64,000 bases of DNA from Streptomyces armeniacus. GTDB lineage: Bacteria > Actinomycetota > Actinomycetes > Streptomycetales > Streptomycetaceae. The notes beneath the pieces are model-generated. The model worked only from the letters and a program-made list of their open reading frames with translations. It did not search any database and had not been told where the DNA came from. The translations under genes were made by a program, and so were the position numbers. Positions 10,164 to 17,792 of this stretch are shown one piece after another; position 1 is the first letter of the stretch; each line of letters starts with the position of its first letter. Location: NCBI RefSeq assembly GCF_003355155.1, contig NZ_CP031320.1:5819367-5883366 (forward strand), given 5' to 3'.

Positions 10164-10197
10164 CCCCTCGTAAAGCTTGTCGGTTCTGGTCGGCGCC

Positions 10198-10401
10198 TCA
10201 GCCGGCCACGCGGACCATGTCCGCCTGCGGCCCTTTCTGACCCTGCGAGATCTCGAACTCGACTCGCTGACCTTCATCCAGGGTGCGGTAGCCGTCCATC
10301 TGGATCGCGCTGTAGTGGACGAACACGTCCGCACCACCGTCGACCGCGATGAAGCCGTACCCCTTCTCCGCGTTGAACCACTTGACGGTGCCCTGAGCCA
10401 T
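10198..10401 (-). CDS. Cold shock protein (CspA family)
   Basis: 67 residues, a single OB-fold. RNP-1 (KGYGFIAV) and RNP-2 (VFVHYSAI) RNA-binding motifs are intact. It starts [14 protein letters not shown] and ends [10 protein letters not shown], as in streptomycete Csp proteins. It binds single-stranded RNA/DNA. The ATG is preceded by GGGGAGTT. The upstream leader is unusually AT-rich (see 10402-10745). It lies just upstream of groEL on the same strand, but two hairpins and CIRCE sites separate them. Confidence 0.96.
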   Translation of the reverse strand: MAQGTVKWFNAEKGYGFIAVDGGADVFVHYSAIQMDGYRTLDEGQRVEFEISQGQKGPQADMVRVAG

Positions 10402-10745
10402 GCCTAACTCCCCTATTACTGGCCCCTGCGCGAGCCCGCACTTCGCGAACCCGGGTCAGACCTCACCCCCGGCGGCAGCCGGAGATGTGCGCCGGAGCGC
10501 GTCGACCGCCGCTGAATGTATCTGCCCGAACGCCGTGTGCAACAGGTCAATCCGACGAGAATTCTGGGCACGGCATTTCGGCCGCAATCCGGAATACACC
10601 GCAAAAGGGGGGCAATTGGGATCGGGCATAACGAACTAACGCGACAATTGCGGCACCAAACCTGGGCACAAGTTGTCGCGTTCTCAATGCGTGCATACAC
10701 GTCGGGAGGGAGCGCATCCCACTCTACTCCCTTTCTAAACCTCTA
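10402..10745 (-). promoter_or_regulatory. AT-rich leader/promoter region of the cold-shock gene
   Basis: About 340 bp without a credible gene and clearly lower in G+C than the surroundings, especially 10520-10740. It contains an inverted repeat, ACGCGACAA at 10639-10647 pairing with TTGTCGCGT at about 10673-10681. Cold-shock mRNAs often carry long structured 5' leaders; this assignment is inference. Small open frames here show no codon bias. Confidence 0.45.
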
Positions 10746-10779
10746 ATTGCCCCCTCCGGTATGACACGGAGGGGGCAAT
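10746..10779. terminator. Strong bidirectional-looking terminator
   Basis: A perfect 13-bp stem, ATTGCCCCCTCCG (10746-10758) and its complement (10767-10779), with an 8-base loop, downstream of the MoaD-type gene. Confidence 0.85.
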
Positions 10780-10846
10780 CGGAAACGAGCCTCGGCCGTA
10801 ATGCCCGGTTAACCGCCGCGTGACGGCTGCCCGTTCGGGCGCCCGT

Positions 10847-11122
10847 TCAGCCGCCGGCGACGGCCGGGATGATCGAGACGCCGGCGCCGTCCGGCGTGGG
10901 CGTCTCCAGCCCTTCGGCGAACCGCACGTCGTCGTCGTTCACGTAGACGTTCACGAACCGGCGCAGCTTCCCCGCGTCGTCCAGCACGCGCGGGCCGATC
11001 CCGGTGTGCTTGGCCTCGAGGTCCGCGAGCACCTCGGCCAGCGTCGCCCCCTCCGCGGTGACTTCGGTCTGGCCGCCGGTGTACGTACGCAGGATGGTCG
11101 GGATTCGGACATTGACGCTCAT
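10847..11122 (-). CDS. MoaD/ThiS family sulfur-carrier protein
   Basis: 91 residues with a beta-grasp pattern and the diagnostic C-terminal Gly-Gly (SIIPAVAGG) that is adenylated and thiocarboxylated in this family. RRFVNVYVNDDDVRF is typical of the CysO-like branch. It could supply sulfur to cysteine or another product; the partner enzyme is not adjacent here. In other streptomycetes, as I recall, threonine synthase precedes this gene, but here sequence homology breaks within about 50 bp of the start (see 11170-11310). Confidence 0.88.
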   Translation of the reverse strand: MSVNVRIPTILRTYTGGQTEVTAEGATLAEVLADLEAKHTGIGPRVLDDAGKLRRFVNVYVNDDDVRFAEGLETPTPDGAGVSIIPAVAGG

Positions 11123-11169
11123 GCGGATTCACCTTCCGTGGATCAGGGGGTGGGAGGAGGTGGGGCGGT

Positions 11170-11310
11170 ACGAGCACCCGCCCCCACCCGCTGTTCGCCG
11201 GCCTGGTGAAGGCCGCGGTCGAGCGGCAGAGCGGCGGCGCGGCGGGTGCTCGTACGGCCGAGGGCGCTCGTACGGCCGAGGGTGCTCGTACCACCGAGAA
11301 GGAGGGCTGA
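11170..11310 (+). pseudogene. pyrG: 3' remnant of CTP synthase gene (pyrG)
   Basis: The frame ending at TGA 11308-11310 reads TRPHPLFAGLVKAAVERQSG and then three six-residue repeats (GARTAE-like). RPHPLFxGLVxAA is the conserved C-terminal end of actinobacterial PyrG. No more of the enzyme exists upstream: the next gene, only 50 bp away, is on the other strand. A 17-bp inverted repeat (11166-11182 with 11241-11257, 16 of 17 matching) straddles the breakpoint. In M. tuberculosis pyrG directly precedes the NUDIX gene, as here. So this is either a real rearrangement scar or a misassembly. A functional pyrG must exist elsewhere, since the enzyme is normally essential. Confidence 0.8.
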
Positions 11311-11313
11311 GCC

Positions 11314-11946
11314 CTGGCCAGACGGCTCGCCGACGGCCCGGAGGAGTGGCGGGTCACCGCCAGCGACATCCCGTTCCGCGGCAACAAGACCAGCGTCCGC
11401 ACGGACGAGGTGGTGATGCCGGACGGCACCGTCGTGAACCGCGACTACCAGGTGCACCCCGGCTCCGTCGCCGTCGTCGCCCTGGACGAACAGGACCGCG
11501 TGCTGGTCCTCAGCCAGTACCGGCACCCCGTACGGCAGAAGCTCTGGGAGATCCCCGCAGGCCTGCTCGACGTCCCCGGCGAGAACCCGCTGCACGCCGC
11601 CCAGCGCGAGCTGTACGAGGAAGCGCACATCAAGGCCGAGGACTGGCGGGTGCTCGCGGACGTCTACACGACGCCCGGCGGCTCCGACGAGGCCGTACGG
11701 GTCTTCCTCGCGCGCCAGATCTCCGACGCGGACGGCGAGCGGTACGCCGCCACCGAGGAGGAGGCCGAGATGGAGCAGGCGCGGGTGCCGCTGCCGGAGC
11801 TGGTCAGCTCGGTACTGGCCGGGGACCTGCACAACAACGTGCTGGTCGTGGGCACGATGTCGCTGTCGGCGGCGCTGGCGGGCGACGGCCTGGACGCGCT
11901 GCGTCCGGCGGACGCGCCGTGGCCGGCCCGCCCCTTCGACCCCTGA
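11314..11946 (+). CDS. NUDIX hydrolase, ADP-ribose pyrophosphatase type, with CTG start
   Basis: It hydrolyses ADP-ribose-like nucleotide sugars to monophosphates. The Nudix box is GLLDVPGENPLHAAQRELYEE, with the divergent spacing of this branch. The family N-terminus (EEWRVTASDIPFRGNKTSVR) is encoded upstream of the first ATG/GTG (11410), and no ATG, GTG or TTG exists between the pyrG stop (11308) and 11410 in frame. A perfect AAGGAGG at 11299-11305 lies 8 bases before CTG 11314, so CTG is the probable start, giving 210 residues. If only conventional starts are allowed, the protein begins at 11410 and lacks its first strands. Confidence 0.85.
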   Translation: MARRLADGPEEWRVTASDIPFRGNKTSVRTDEVVMPDGTVVNRDYQVHPGSVAVVALDEQDRVLVLSQYRHPVRQKLWEIPAGLLDVPGENPLHAAQRELYEEAHIKAEDWRVLADVYTTPGGSDEAVRVFLARQISDADGERYAATEEEAEMEQARVPLPELVSSVLAGDLHNNVLVVGTMSLSAALAGDGLDALRPADAPWPARPFDP

Positions 11947-12130
11947 CGGGCTCGCCCGCAACTTCAAGCCCGTCCGGCGCTTGAGGACGGCCCCCGGCCA
12001 CCCGTCCCAGCCCGTCCGGCGCTTGAGGACGGCCCTCGGCTACGGCGTGGCCGCAGTGTGGCGTGTGCGTGCGCCACATCAAGCCGGTCCGGCGCTTGAG
12101 GACGGCCCTCGGCCACGAGGGGCCTGCCGG
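11947..12130. repeat. Three forward copies of the dispersed 28-bp repeat
   Basis: Copies of CCGTCCGGCGCTTGAGGAC with flanking GGCCC follow one another at about 11970, 12011 and 12086 (the third with GGTCCGG). They lie between the NUDIX gene and the tandem array and have the same orientation. Open frames reading through these copies are artefacts of the repeat. Confidence 0.75.
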
Positions 12131-12446
12131 TGGCCCCACCGCTGAGGGACCACGCGCGGCGTTGTGGCCGCCCCGGTTCGTCCTCAAACGCCGGACGGGC
12201 TTGAGTGGGTGGCCCCACCGCTGAGGGACCACGCGCGGCGTTGTGGCCGCCCCGGTTCGTCCTCAAACGCCGGACGGGCTTGAGTGGGTGGCCCCACCGC
12301 TGAGGGACCACGCGCGGCGTTGTGGCCGCCCCGGTTCGTCCTCAAACGCCGGACGGGCTTGAGTGGGTGGCCCCACCGCTGAGGGACCACGCGCGGCGTT
12401 GTGGCCGCCCCGGTCCGTCCTCAAACGCCGGACGGGCTTGAGTGGG
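12131..12446. repeat. Tandem array, four 79-bp units
   Basis: Units start with TGGCCCCACCGCTGAGGGAC at 12131, 12210, 12289 and 12368, exactly 79 bp apart. Each contains one reverse-orientation copy of the dispersed core (GTCCTCAAACGCCGGACGGG). Units are virtually identical; the fourth has a T-to-C change. There is no spacer variation, so it is not CRISPR. It fills the space between the NUDIX and STAND genes. Confidence 0.92.
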
Positions 12447-12633
12447 CGGATGGATCCGATGCGGTGATCTTCCCTCCGTGCGCCCGTCGCGCGCTGCCCG
12501 CCCCCACCCGCCGGGTGACTTACGCTCGGTGCGTCCCCGCCGCCCGAGCGCGACGCGCGGCCGCAGACGCGCGGCAGCGGCTCGCGGCGTGGAGGGGCAT
12601 ACGCGCAGGCTCAGGTGGACGGGAGCGTGACCC

Positions 12634-14937
12634 GTGGCGGATCAGGCGGCAGTGCGGGGCGAGCCGATGCGACGCGGCGAGCCGCCCCGGCAGGGCGGAC
12701 CGGCGCGGGACGGCGCGCCGCCCCGGCCGGGCGACCCTCCGCAGCCGCACGGCAGCGGCGGCACAACCCCCCGCTTCGCAGGCCGCGAACGCGAACTCCG
12801 CGCCCTCCGCGCCGACATCGAACGCGCGGGCCTGAGCACCCTCGCCGGCCGCCCCGCCCCGCACAGCCGCGTGCTGCTGATCGCCGGGCGCCCCGGTTCC
12901 GGCCGTACGGCGCTCGCCGAGGAGCTGGCCCGGCGGCTCACCGCCGACTATCCGGACGGCGTGCTGCGCGCCCGGCTGACCGAGCCCGGCGGCACACCCG
13001 TGCCGACCGAGCACACCGTACGGGAGCTGCTGGCGGCCGCGGGCGCCGAACCCGTCGTGGCCGGGGCCGGAGAGGACGAGCTGACGGAGGCGCTCCGTAC
13101 GGTGCTCGCCGGGCGCCGCGCGCTCCTGCTGCTCGACGACGTGGCCGAGCCGGAGCAGCTCCTCGAACTGCTTCCGGAAAGCCGCGACTGCCTGGTGGTC
13201 GCCGTCGCCTCCGGACCGCTGACGGGCGTCTCCGATGTACGGCCGTGCACCCTCGGCGGGCTCGACCGGGCCGCCGCCGTCGAGTTGCTGCGTGCCCGCG
13301 CCGGGGCCGCGCCCCGTATCACCGTGGACCCGCGCCGTGCCGAGTCGCTGGCGGAGGCGTGCGGCGATCTGCCTGCCGCGCTGTGCCTGGTCGGCGGCTG
13401 GCTGGCCGCGCGGCCGAAGCTGTCGGTGTCGGACGCGACCGAGCAGCTGGAGCAGGTTCCGCCGCCGATGGACGAGCGGAATCCGGACTTCCTTGGCCGC
13501 GCCTTCCGCCTCGTACACGGCACGCTGCCGTCTCCCACCGCCCGGCTGCTGCGGCTGCTCGCACTGGCGCCGGCCGGTTTCGTGGACTGGCACACGGCCT
13601 CCGCGCTCGCCGGGTGCACGGTGCCCGCCGCGGGCAGCGCACTGGCGGAGCTGGCCGCGCTCGGCCTGCTGCACCCCGTCGCGCCCGGCTGCTACACCGT
13701 GCCGGGCTGCCTCGACCCGCTGCTGCGCGCGGCGCTGGAGGCGGCGGAGCGTCCGGCGGACGTGATGCTGGCCCGCGCCCGGATGCTGGAGCGGACCGTA
13801 CGGCTGCTGCGCGCGGCCTGGGCCGCGGGTGAACCGGACGGGTCGCCCGCGCGCAAGAAGCTCGCGGGGCTGCCGCGCGATCTGCGCTTCGCGGACGCGG
13901 CGGCGGCCCACGCGTGGCTGGAGCTGCGGCGGCCCGCCATACTCGCGGGCGCCCTGGCGGCGGTCGCGGAGGGCGGTGGCGAACTGGACACCCTGGCGCG
14001 CCGCCTGATCCACGCGGTGTCCCGCGCGTACGAGACGTACCGCAGGCCGGAGGAGGCCGCCCCCGAGGTCTACCGGCTGCACGAGCTGGTGCTCGAGGTC
14101 GCCGACCGTGGCGCCGACGGCCGGCCGCGGGAACGGGCCGCCGCGCTGCTCAACCTCGCGGACCTGGACGCCCGTACGGGCCGGCTGCGGCAGGCCGCCG
14201 CCCGTTACCGCGCCGCCCTGGACGCCTCCCGCGCCGCCGGGGACACCGCCGCGACCAGCCGCGCGCTGGAGTCACTGGGCGGCGCGTACGCCGAGCTGCG
14301 GGACTGGGCGCGCGCCGCCGACTGGTACGCGCGGGCGCTCGCGCTGCGGCAGGCACACGGCGACCTGGAGGGCGTGGCGCGGCTGCACGCCCGCGTGGGC
14401 GGCGCGCACACCTGCGCGGGCCGCCTCGACGCGGCGCTCCGCGAGTGGCGCGCGGCGGCGGCGACGCACCGCAGGCTGCGCGATCCGGGCGGGCACGCCA
14501 GGGCGCTCAGCGAGCTCGCGCGAGTGCAGGAGTACGCGGGGCGGCACCGCGATTCGCTGCGCGCCTGCCGCGACGCGTTGACCGCGGCGGAGCGCACCGA
14601 GGACGTACGCCTGCAGGCGGCGCTGCGCGTACGGCTCGCCGACGCCTGCGCGCGGCTGGGCGACGAGCGGGCGGCGCGCGCCCACCGCGCGGCCGCCGAG
14701 AGGCTGGTCCGGCACGCCGGGAGCGACGCGGAGAGCGGCACCGGTACGGGCACGGGGCGCGGCACCGGTACGGGCACGGGGCGCGGCGCCGGTACGGGCA
14801 CGGGGCGCGGCACCCGTACGGCTACCGGAACCGGCCCCGCCGGGGACACCGAGAGTGCCGGTCCGACGACCGGCGGTACGGACAGCGCTGTCAGTGGGCC
14901 AACCTGCGAAAGTAATAGCCATTCCGAGAAGGATTGA
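12634..14937 (+). CDS. STAND-type NTPase with TPR repeats
   Basis: 767 residues. A Pro/Gly/Arg-rich N-terminus (~45 residues) is followed by an NB-ARC/STAND module: RFAGRERELRALRADIERAG, Walker A GRPGSGRTAL (~residue 85), Walker B ALLLLDDVAE (~164), and the winged-helix region. About six TPR-like helix pairs cover ~480-690 (AAALLNLADLDARTG, TSRALESLGGAYAELRDWARAADWYARAL). The tail has Gly-Thr-Gly-Arg repeats (14740-14830). Such proteins act as nucleotide-controlled switches; the ligand is unknown. No effector or DNA-binding domain is present, unlike AfsR. GTG 12634 is the chosen start with GGGAG upstream. It precedes ald. Confidence 0.82.
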   Translation: MADQAAVRGEPMRRGEPPRQGGPARDGAPPRPGDPPQPHGSGGTTPRFAGRERELRALRADIERAGLSTLAGRPAPHSRVLLIAGRPGSGRTALAEELARRLTADYPDGVLRARLTEPGGTPVPTEHTVRELLAAAGAEPVVAGAGEDELTEALRTVLAGRRALLLLDDVAEPEQLLELLPESRDCLVVAVASGPLTGVSDVRPCTLGGLDRAAAVELLRARAGAAPRITVDPRRAESLAEACGDLPAALCLVGGWLAARPKLSVSDATEQLEQVPPPMDERNPDFLGRAFRLVHGTLPSPTARLLRLLALAPAGFVDWHTASALAGCTVPAAGSALAELAALGLLHPVAPGCYTVPGCLDPLLRAALEAAERPADVMLARARMLERTVRLLRAAWAAGEPDGSPARKKLAGLPRDLRFADAAAAHAWLELRRPAILAGALAAVAEGGGELDTLARRLIHAVSRAYETYRRPEEAAPEVYRLHELVLEVADRGADGRPRERAAALLNLADLDARTGRLRQAAARYRAALDASRAAGDTAATSRALESLGGAYAELRDWARAADWYARALALRQAHGDLEGVARLHARVGGAHTCAGRLDAALREWRAAAATHRRLRDPGGHARALSELARVQEYAGRHRDSLRACRDALTAAERTEDVRLQAALRVRLADACARLGDERAARAHRAAAERLVRHAGSDAESGTGTGTGRGTGTGTGRGAGTGTGRGTRTATGTGPAGDTESAGPTTGGTDSAVSGPTCESNSHSEKD

Positions 14938-15096
14938 CTCATTGCAAGGCTCGACAGGTCGGGATCCTTCATTAGACTGGTTCCGCTGTGCGCAGCCCAA
15001 TGGCATCCGGCATCTGCCCATAAGGCTCATGAATGCTGATGCAGTGGGATGTGCCTGGTCCCTATCGCACTCTCTCAGTCAAGGACCGTGATCGAC

Positions 15097-16212
15097 GTGA
15101 AGGTCGGCATCCCCAGCGAGGTCAAGAACAACGAGTTCCGCGTGGCCATCACCCCGGCCGGTGTGCACGAGCTCGTACGCAACGGACACGAGGTCCACGT
15201 TCAGCGCGGGGCCGGCACCGGCTCCTCCATCCCCGACGACGAGTTCACCGGCGCGGGCGCCGTCATCCACGACACCGCCGACGAGGTCTGGGCCACCGCC
15301 GACCTGCTGCTCAAGGTGAAGGAGCCGGTCGCCGAGGAGTACCACCGGCTGCGCAAGGACCAGACCCTCTTCACGTATCTGCATCTCGCCGCCTCCCGCG
15401 AGTGCACCGAGGCGCTGCTCCAGTCCGGCACCACGGCCATCGCGTACGAGACCGTCGAGACCGCCGGCCGCGCGCTGCCGCTGCTCGCCCCCATGTCCGA
15501 AGTGGCGGGCCGGATCGCGCCACAGGTCGGCGCGTACCATCTGATGCGTTCGGCCGGCGGGCGCGGGGTCCTGCCGGGCGGCGTGCCCGGTACGGGCGCG
15601 GGCCGCGCGGTCGTCATCGGTGGCGGCGTATCGGGCTGGAACGCCACGCAGATCGCCGTCGGCATGGGCTTCCACGTCACGCTGCTCGACAAGGACGTGA
15701 ACAAGCTGCGCGAGGCCGACCGGATCTTCGGTACGCGCGTGCAGACGGTCACGTCCAACGCGTACGCGCTCGAACAGGCCGTGCTCCAGGCGGACCTGGT
15801 GATCGGGGCGGTGCTCATCCCGGGCGCGAAGGCGCCGAAGCTGGTGACGAACGAGCTGGTGTCCCGGATGAAGCCGGGGAGTGTGCTTGTCGACATCGCG
15901 ATCGACCAGGGTGGCTGCTTCGAGGACTCGCGCCCGACGACGCACGCCGAACCGACGTTCCCGGTGCACGAGTCGGTGTTCTACTGCGTCGCGAACATGC
16001 CCGGCGCGGTGCCCAACACCTCCACGTACGCCCTGACCAACGCCACCCTCCCGTACATCGTGGAGCTGGCCAACCGCGGCTGGCGCGACGCCCTGCGGCG
16101 TGACGCGACGCTGGCCAAGGGGCTCAACACGCACGAGGGCGAGGTCGTTTACGGGCCGGTCGGCGAGGCGCACGGGCTGGCCGTGCAGGAGCTGAGCACG
16201 CTGCTCGGCTGA
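15097..16212 (+). CDS. ald: Alanine dehydrogenase
   Basis: 371 residues, the exact family length with the GTG 15097 start (VKVGIPSEVKNNEFRVAITP) and AAGGA 11 bases upstream. It interconverts L-alanine and pyruvate plus ammonia with NAD. The catalytic Lys/His region (LLLKVKEPV, TYLHLAA), the Rossmann motif VVIGGGVSGWNATQIA and the C-terminal TNATLPYIVELA are intact. A GTG at 15088 is possible but too close to the binding site. An additional in-frame upstream stretch (from 15049) has no homology. Confidence 0.96.
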   Translation: MKVGIPSEVKNNEFRVAITPAGVHELVRNGHEVHVQRGAGTGSSIPDDEFTGAGAVIHDTADEVWATADLLLKVKEPVAEEYHRLRKDQTLFTYLHLAASRECTEALLQSGTTAIAYETVETAGRALPLLAPMSEVAGRIAPQVGAYHLMRSAGGRGVLPGGVPGTGAGRAVVIGGGVSGWNATQIAVGMGFHVTLLDKDVNKLREADRIFGTRVQTVTSNAYALEQAVLQADLVIGAVLIPGAKAPKLVTNELVSRMKPGSVLVDIAIDQGGCFEDSRPTTHAEPTFPVHESVFYCVANMPGAVPNTSTYALTNATLPYIVELANRGWRDALRRDATLAKGLNTHEGEVVYGPVGEAHGLAVQELSTLLG

Positions 16213-16607
16213 CAAGTCGACCCGACGACCGCTCCGCGCCGCGCCGTACGTCTCGCACCGCACGCCGCGCGTCAACGTCGGCAACATCACGTCACCGTCT
16301 GTGTTTTGGAGGTCAAGGCCCTCCGAGGTGCGGACGGTGGCGTCGGCGTGCGCCACGCCGGGGGACGGAATCGCAAGTCAACTCGCCTTGAACATAACTG
16401 CTTAACCGATTCGCGCCCCCGCCAAACCCCGTTGACGCCCCCCTTGCGGCCTTGACATCGGGGCGTTCCATTGCCGACACATCGTGCCGTGTCCGGTGGA
16501 TTGTGTTGCTGCGGACCACCGACACGCCATAGAGTCGCCAATCGTCGGCATGGTGCAACGCTGACCTGTCTGGATGTTTCCTGGTCGCCAAGGAGGTAGG
16601 ACGACTT
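16213..16607. other. Intergenic region between ald and parA with probable parA promoter
   Basis: 395 bp without a gene. G+C drops in 16380-16560. A weak sigma-70-like pair, TTGCTG (16506) and TAGAGT (16530-16535) with 18-bp spacing, could drive parA. A second candidate -35 is TTGACA at 16454. AAGGAGG for parA is at 16590-16596. Confidence 0.4.
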
Positions 16608-17792
16608 GTGAATGAGTCGACATTTACTCCCGGGGGTGGTCAACCAGGAGCGCCGGTACGGGGCCAGGGCCCCGCGGGGCCCGAAGCTGTCGGCTCCGTC
16701 GCTGTCCGCGCCTTCACTGCCCACCAGAGCCCGTCACCGAGCACGACAGCCCACCAGAGCATGGACGGCCACAACGTGAACGCCATGGCCGGCGACCCGG
16801 CGGACGGTCAGTCCGCAAATCGACTCGCCGACTACGACCCGAACTACGGCGAACTTCCCAAGGGGCACTTCTACGACCCCGACGCGGAGTACGAACCCGA
16901 CCCCGAGTACGCGGCCACGCTCGCGCCCGACGCGGCGCGCCAGCGCCGCGAGCGCATCGGCCCCACGGGCCGGCCGCTGCCCTACTTCCCCATCCCGGGT
17001 CCCGTCGCGGAGCACGGCCCCGCGAAGATCATCGCGATGTGCAACCAGAAGGGCGGGGTCGGCAAGACGACCTCGACCATCAACCTGGGCGCGGCACTTG
17101 CCGAGTACGGGCGCCGTGTGCTGCTGGTCGACTTCGACCCGCAGGGCGCGCTCTCCGTCGGCCTCGGCGTGAACCCGATGGAGCTGGACCTCACCGTCTA
17201 CAACCTGCTGATGGAGCGCCGTATGGCGCCCGATGAGGTGCTGCTGAAGACGGCGGTCGCGGGCATGGACCTGCTTCCCAGCAATATCGACTTGTCGGCC
17301 GCCGAGGTGCAGTTGGTCAGCGAGGTGGCCCGCGAGTCGACACTGCAGCGCGCGCTGACGCCGCTGCTGCCCGACTACGACTTCATCGTCATCGACTGCC
17401 AGCCCTCGCTCGGCCTGCTGACGGTGAACGCGCTCACCGCCGCGCACAAGGTGATCGTTCCGCTGGAGTGCGAGTTCTTCGCGCTGCGCGGCGTCGCGCT
17501 GCTGACGGAGACCATCGAGAAGGTGCAGGAGCGGCTCAACCCGGAGCTGGAGCTCGACGGCATCCTGGCCACGATGTACGACTCGCGCACGGTGCACAGC
17601 CGCGAGGTGCTGGCCCGTGTCGTCGAGGCGTTCGACGACAACGTGTACCACACGGTCATCGGGCGCACCGTGCGCTTCCCCGAGACCACGGTCGCGGGCG
17701 AGCCGATCACGACGTACGCCTCCAACTCCGTTGGTGCGGCGGCCTACCGACAGCTGGCCAGGGAGGTGCTCGCCCGGTGCCACGCCGAGTGA
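16608..17792 (+). CDS. ParA/Soj-type partition ATPase of the SCP cluster
   Basis: 394 residues. A ~140-residue hydrophilic N-terminal extension precedes the deviant Walker A NQKGGVGKTTSTINLG (near residue 148), then VLLVDFDPQG, the switch region FIVIDCQPSLGLLTVNAL and the ParA C-terminal block TTYASNSVGAAAYRQLAREV. A full-length partition-type ATPase that would dimerise on ATP and bind DNA non-specifically. It is not the ParA of the parABS locus at oriC: the neighbours are scpA and scpB. GTG 16608 follows AAGGAGG by 11 bases. The next gene overlaps it by 16 bp. Confidence 0.92.
   Translation: MNESTFTPGGGQPGAPVRGQGPAGPEAVGSVAVRAFTAHQSPSPSTTAHQSMDGHNVNAMAGDPADGQSANRLADYDPNYGELPKGHFYDPDAEYEPDPEYAATLAPDAARQRRERIGPTGRPLPYFPIPGPVAEHGPAKIIAMCNQKGGVGKTTSTINLGAALAEYGRRVLLVDFDPQGALSVGLGVNPMELDLTVYNLLMERRMAPDEVLLKTAVAGMDLLPSNIDLSAAEVQLVSEVARESTLQRALTPLLPDYDFIVIDCQPSLGLLTVNALTAAHKVIVPLECEFFALRGVALLTETIEKVQERLNPELELDGILATMYDSRTVHSREVLARVVEAFDDNVYHTVIGRTVRFPETTVAGEPITTYASNSVGAAAYRQLAREVLARCHAE

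Noticed and set aside
10416..10746. Two small open frames (76 and 94 codons) in the cold-shock leader.
   Set aside because: No codon bias, no binding site, and AT-rich composition typical of leader or promoter DNA.
11804..12390. Several minus-strand frames repeating the same peptide (VPQRWGHPLKPVRRLR).
   Set aside because: They are translations of the dispersed and tandem repeats, with no binding sites or homology.
12131..12446. Possible CRISPR array.
   Set aside because: Units are directly adjacent with no unique spacers, and no cas genes are in the window.
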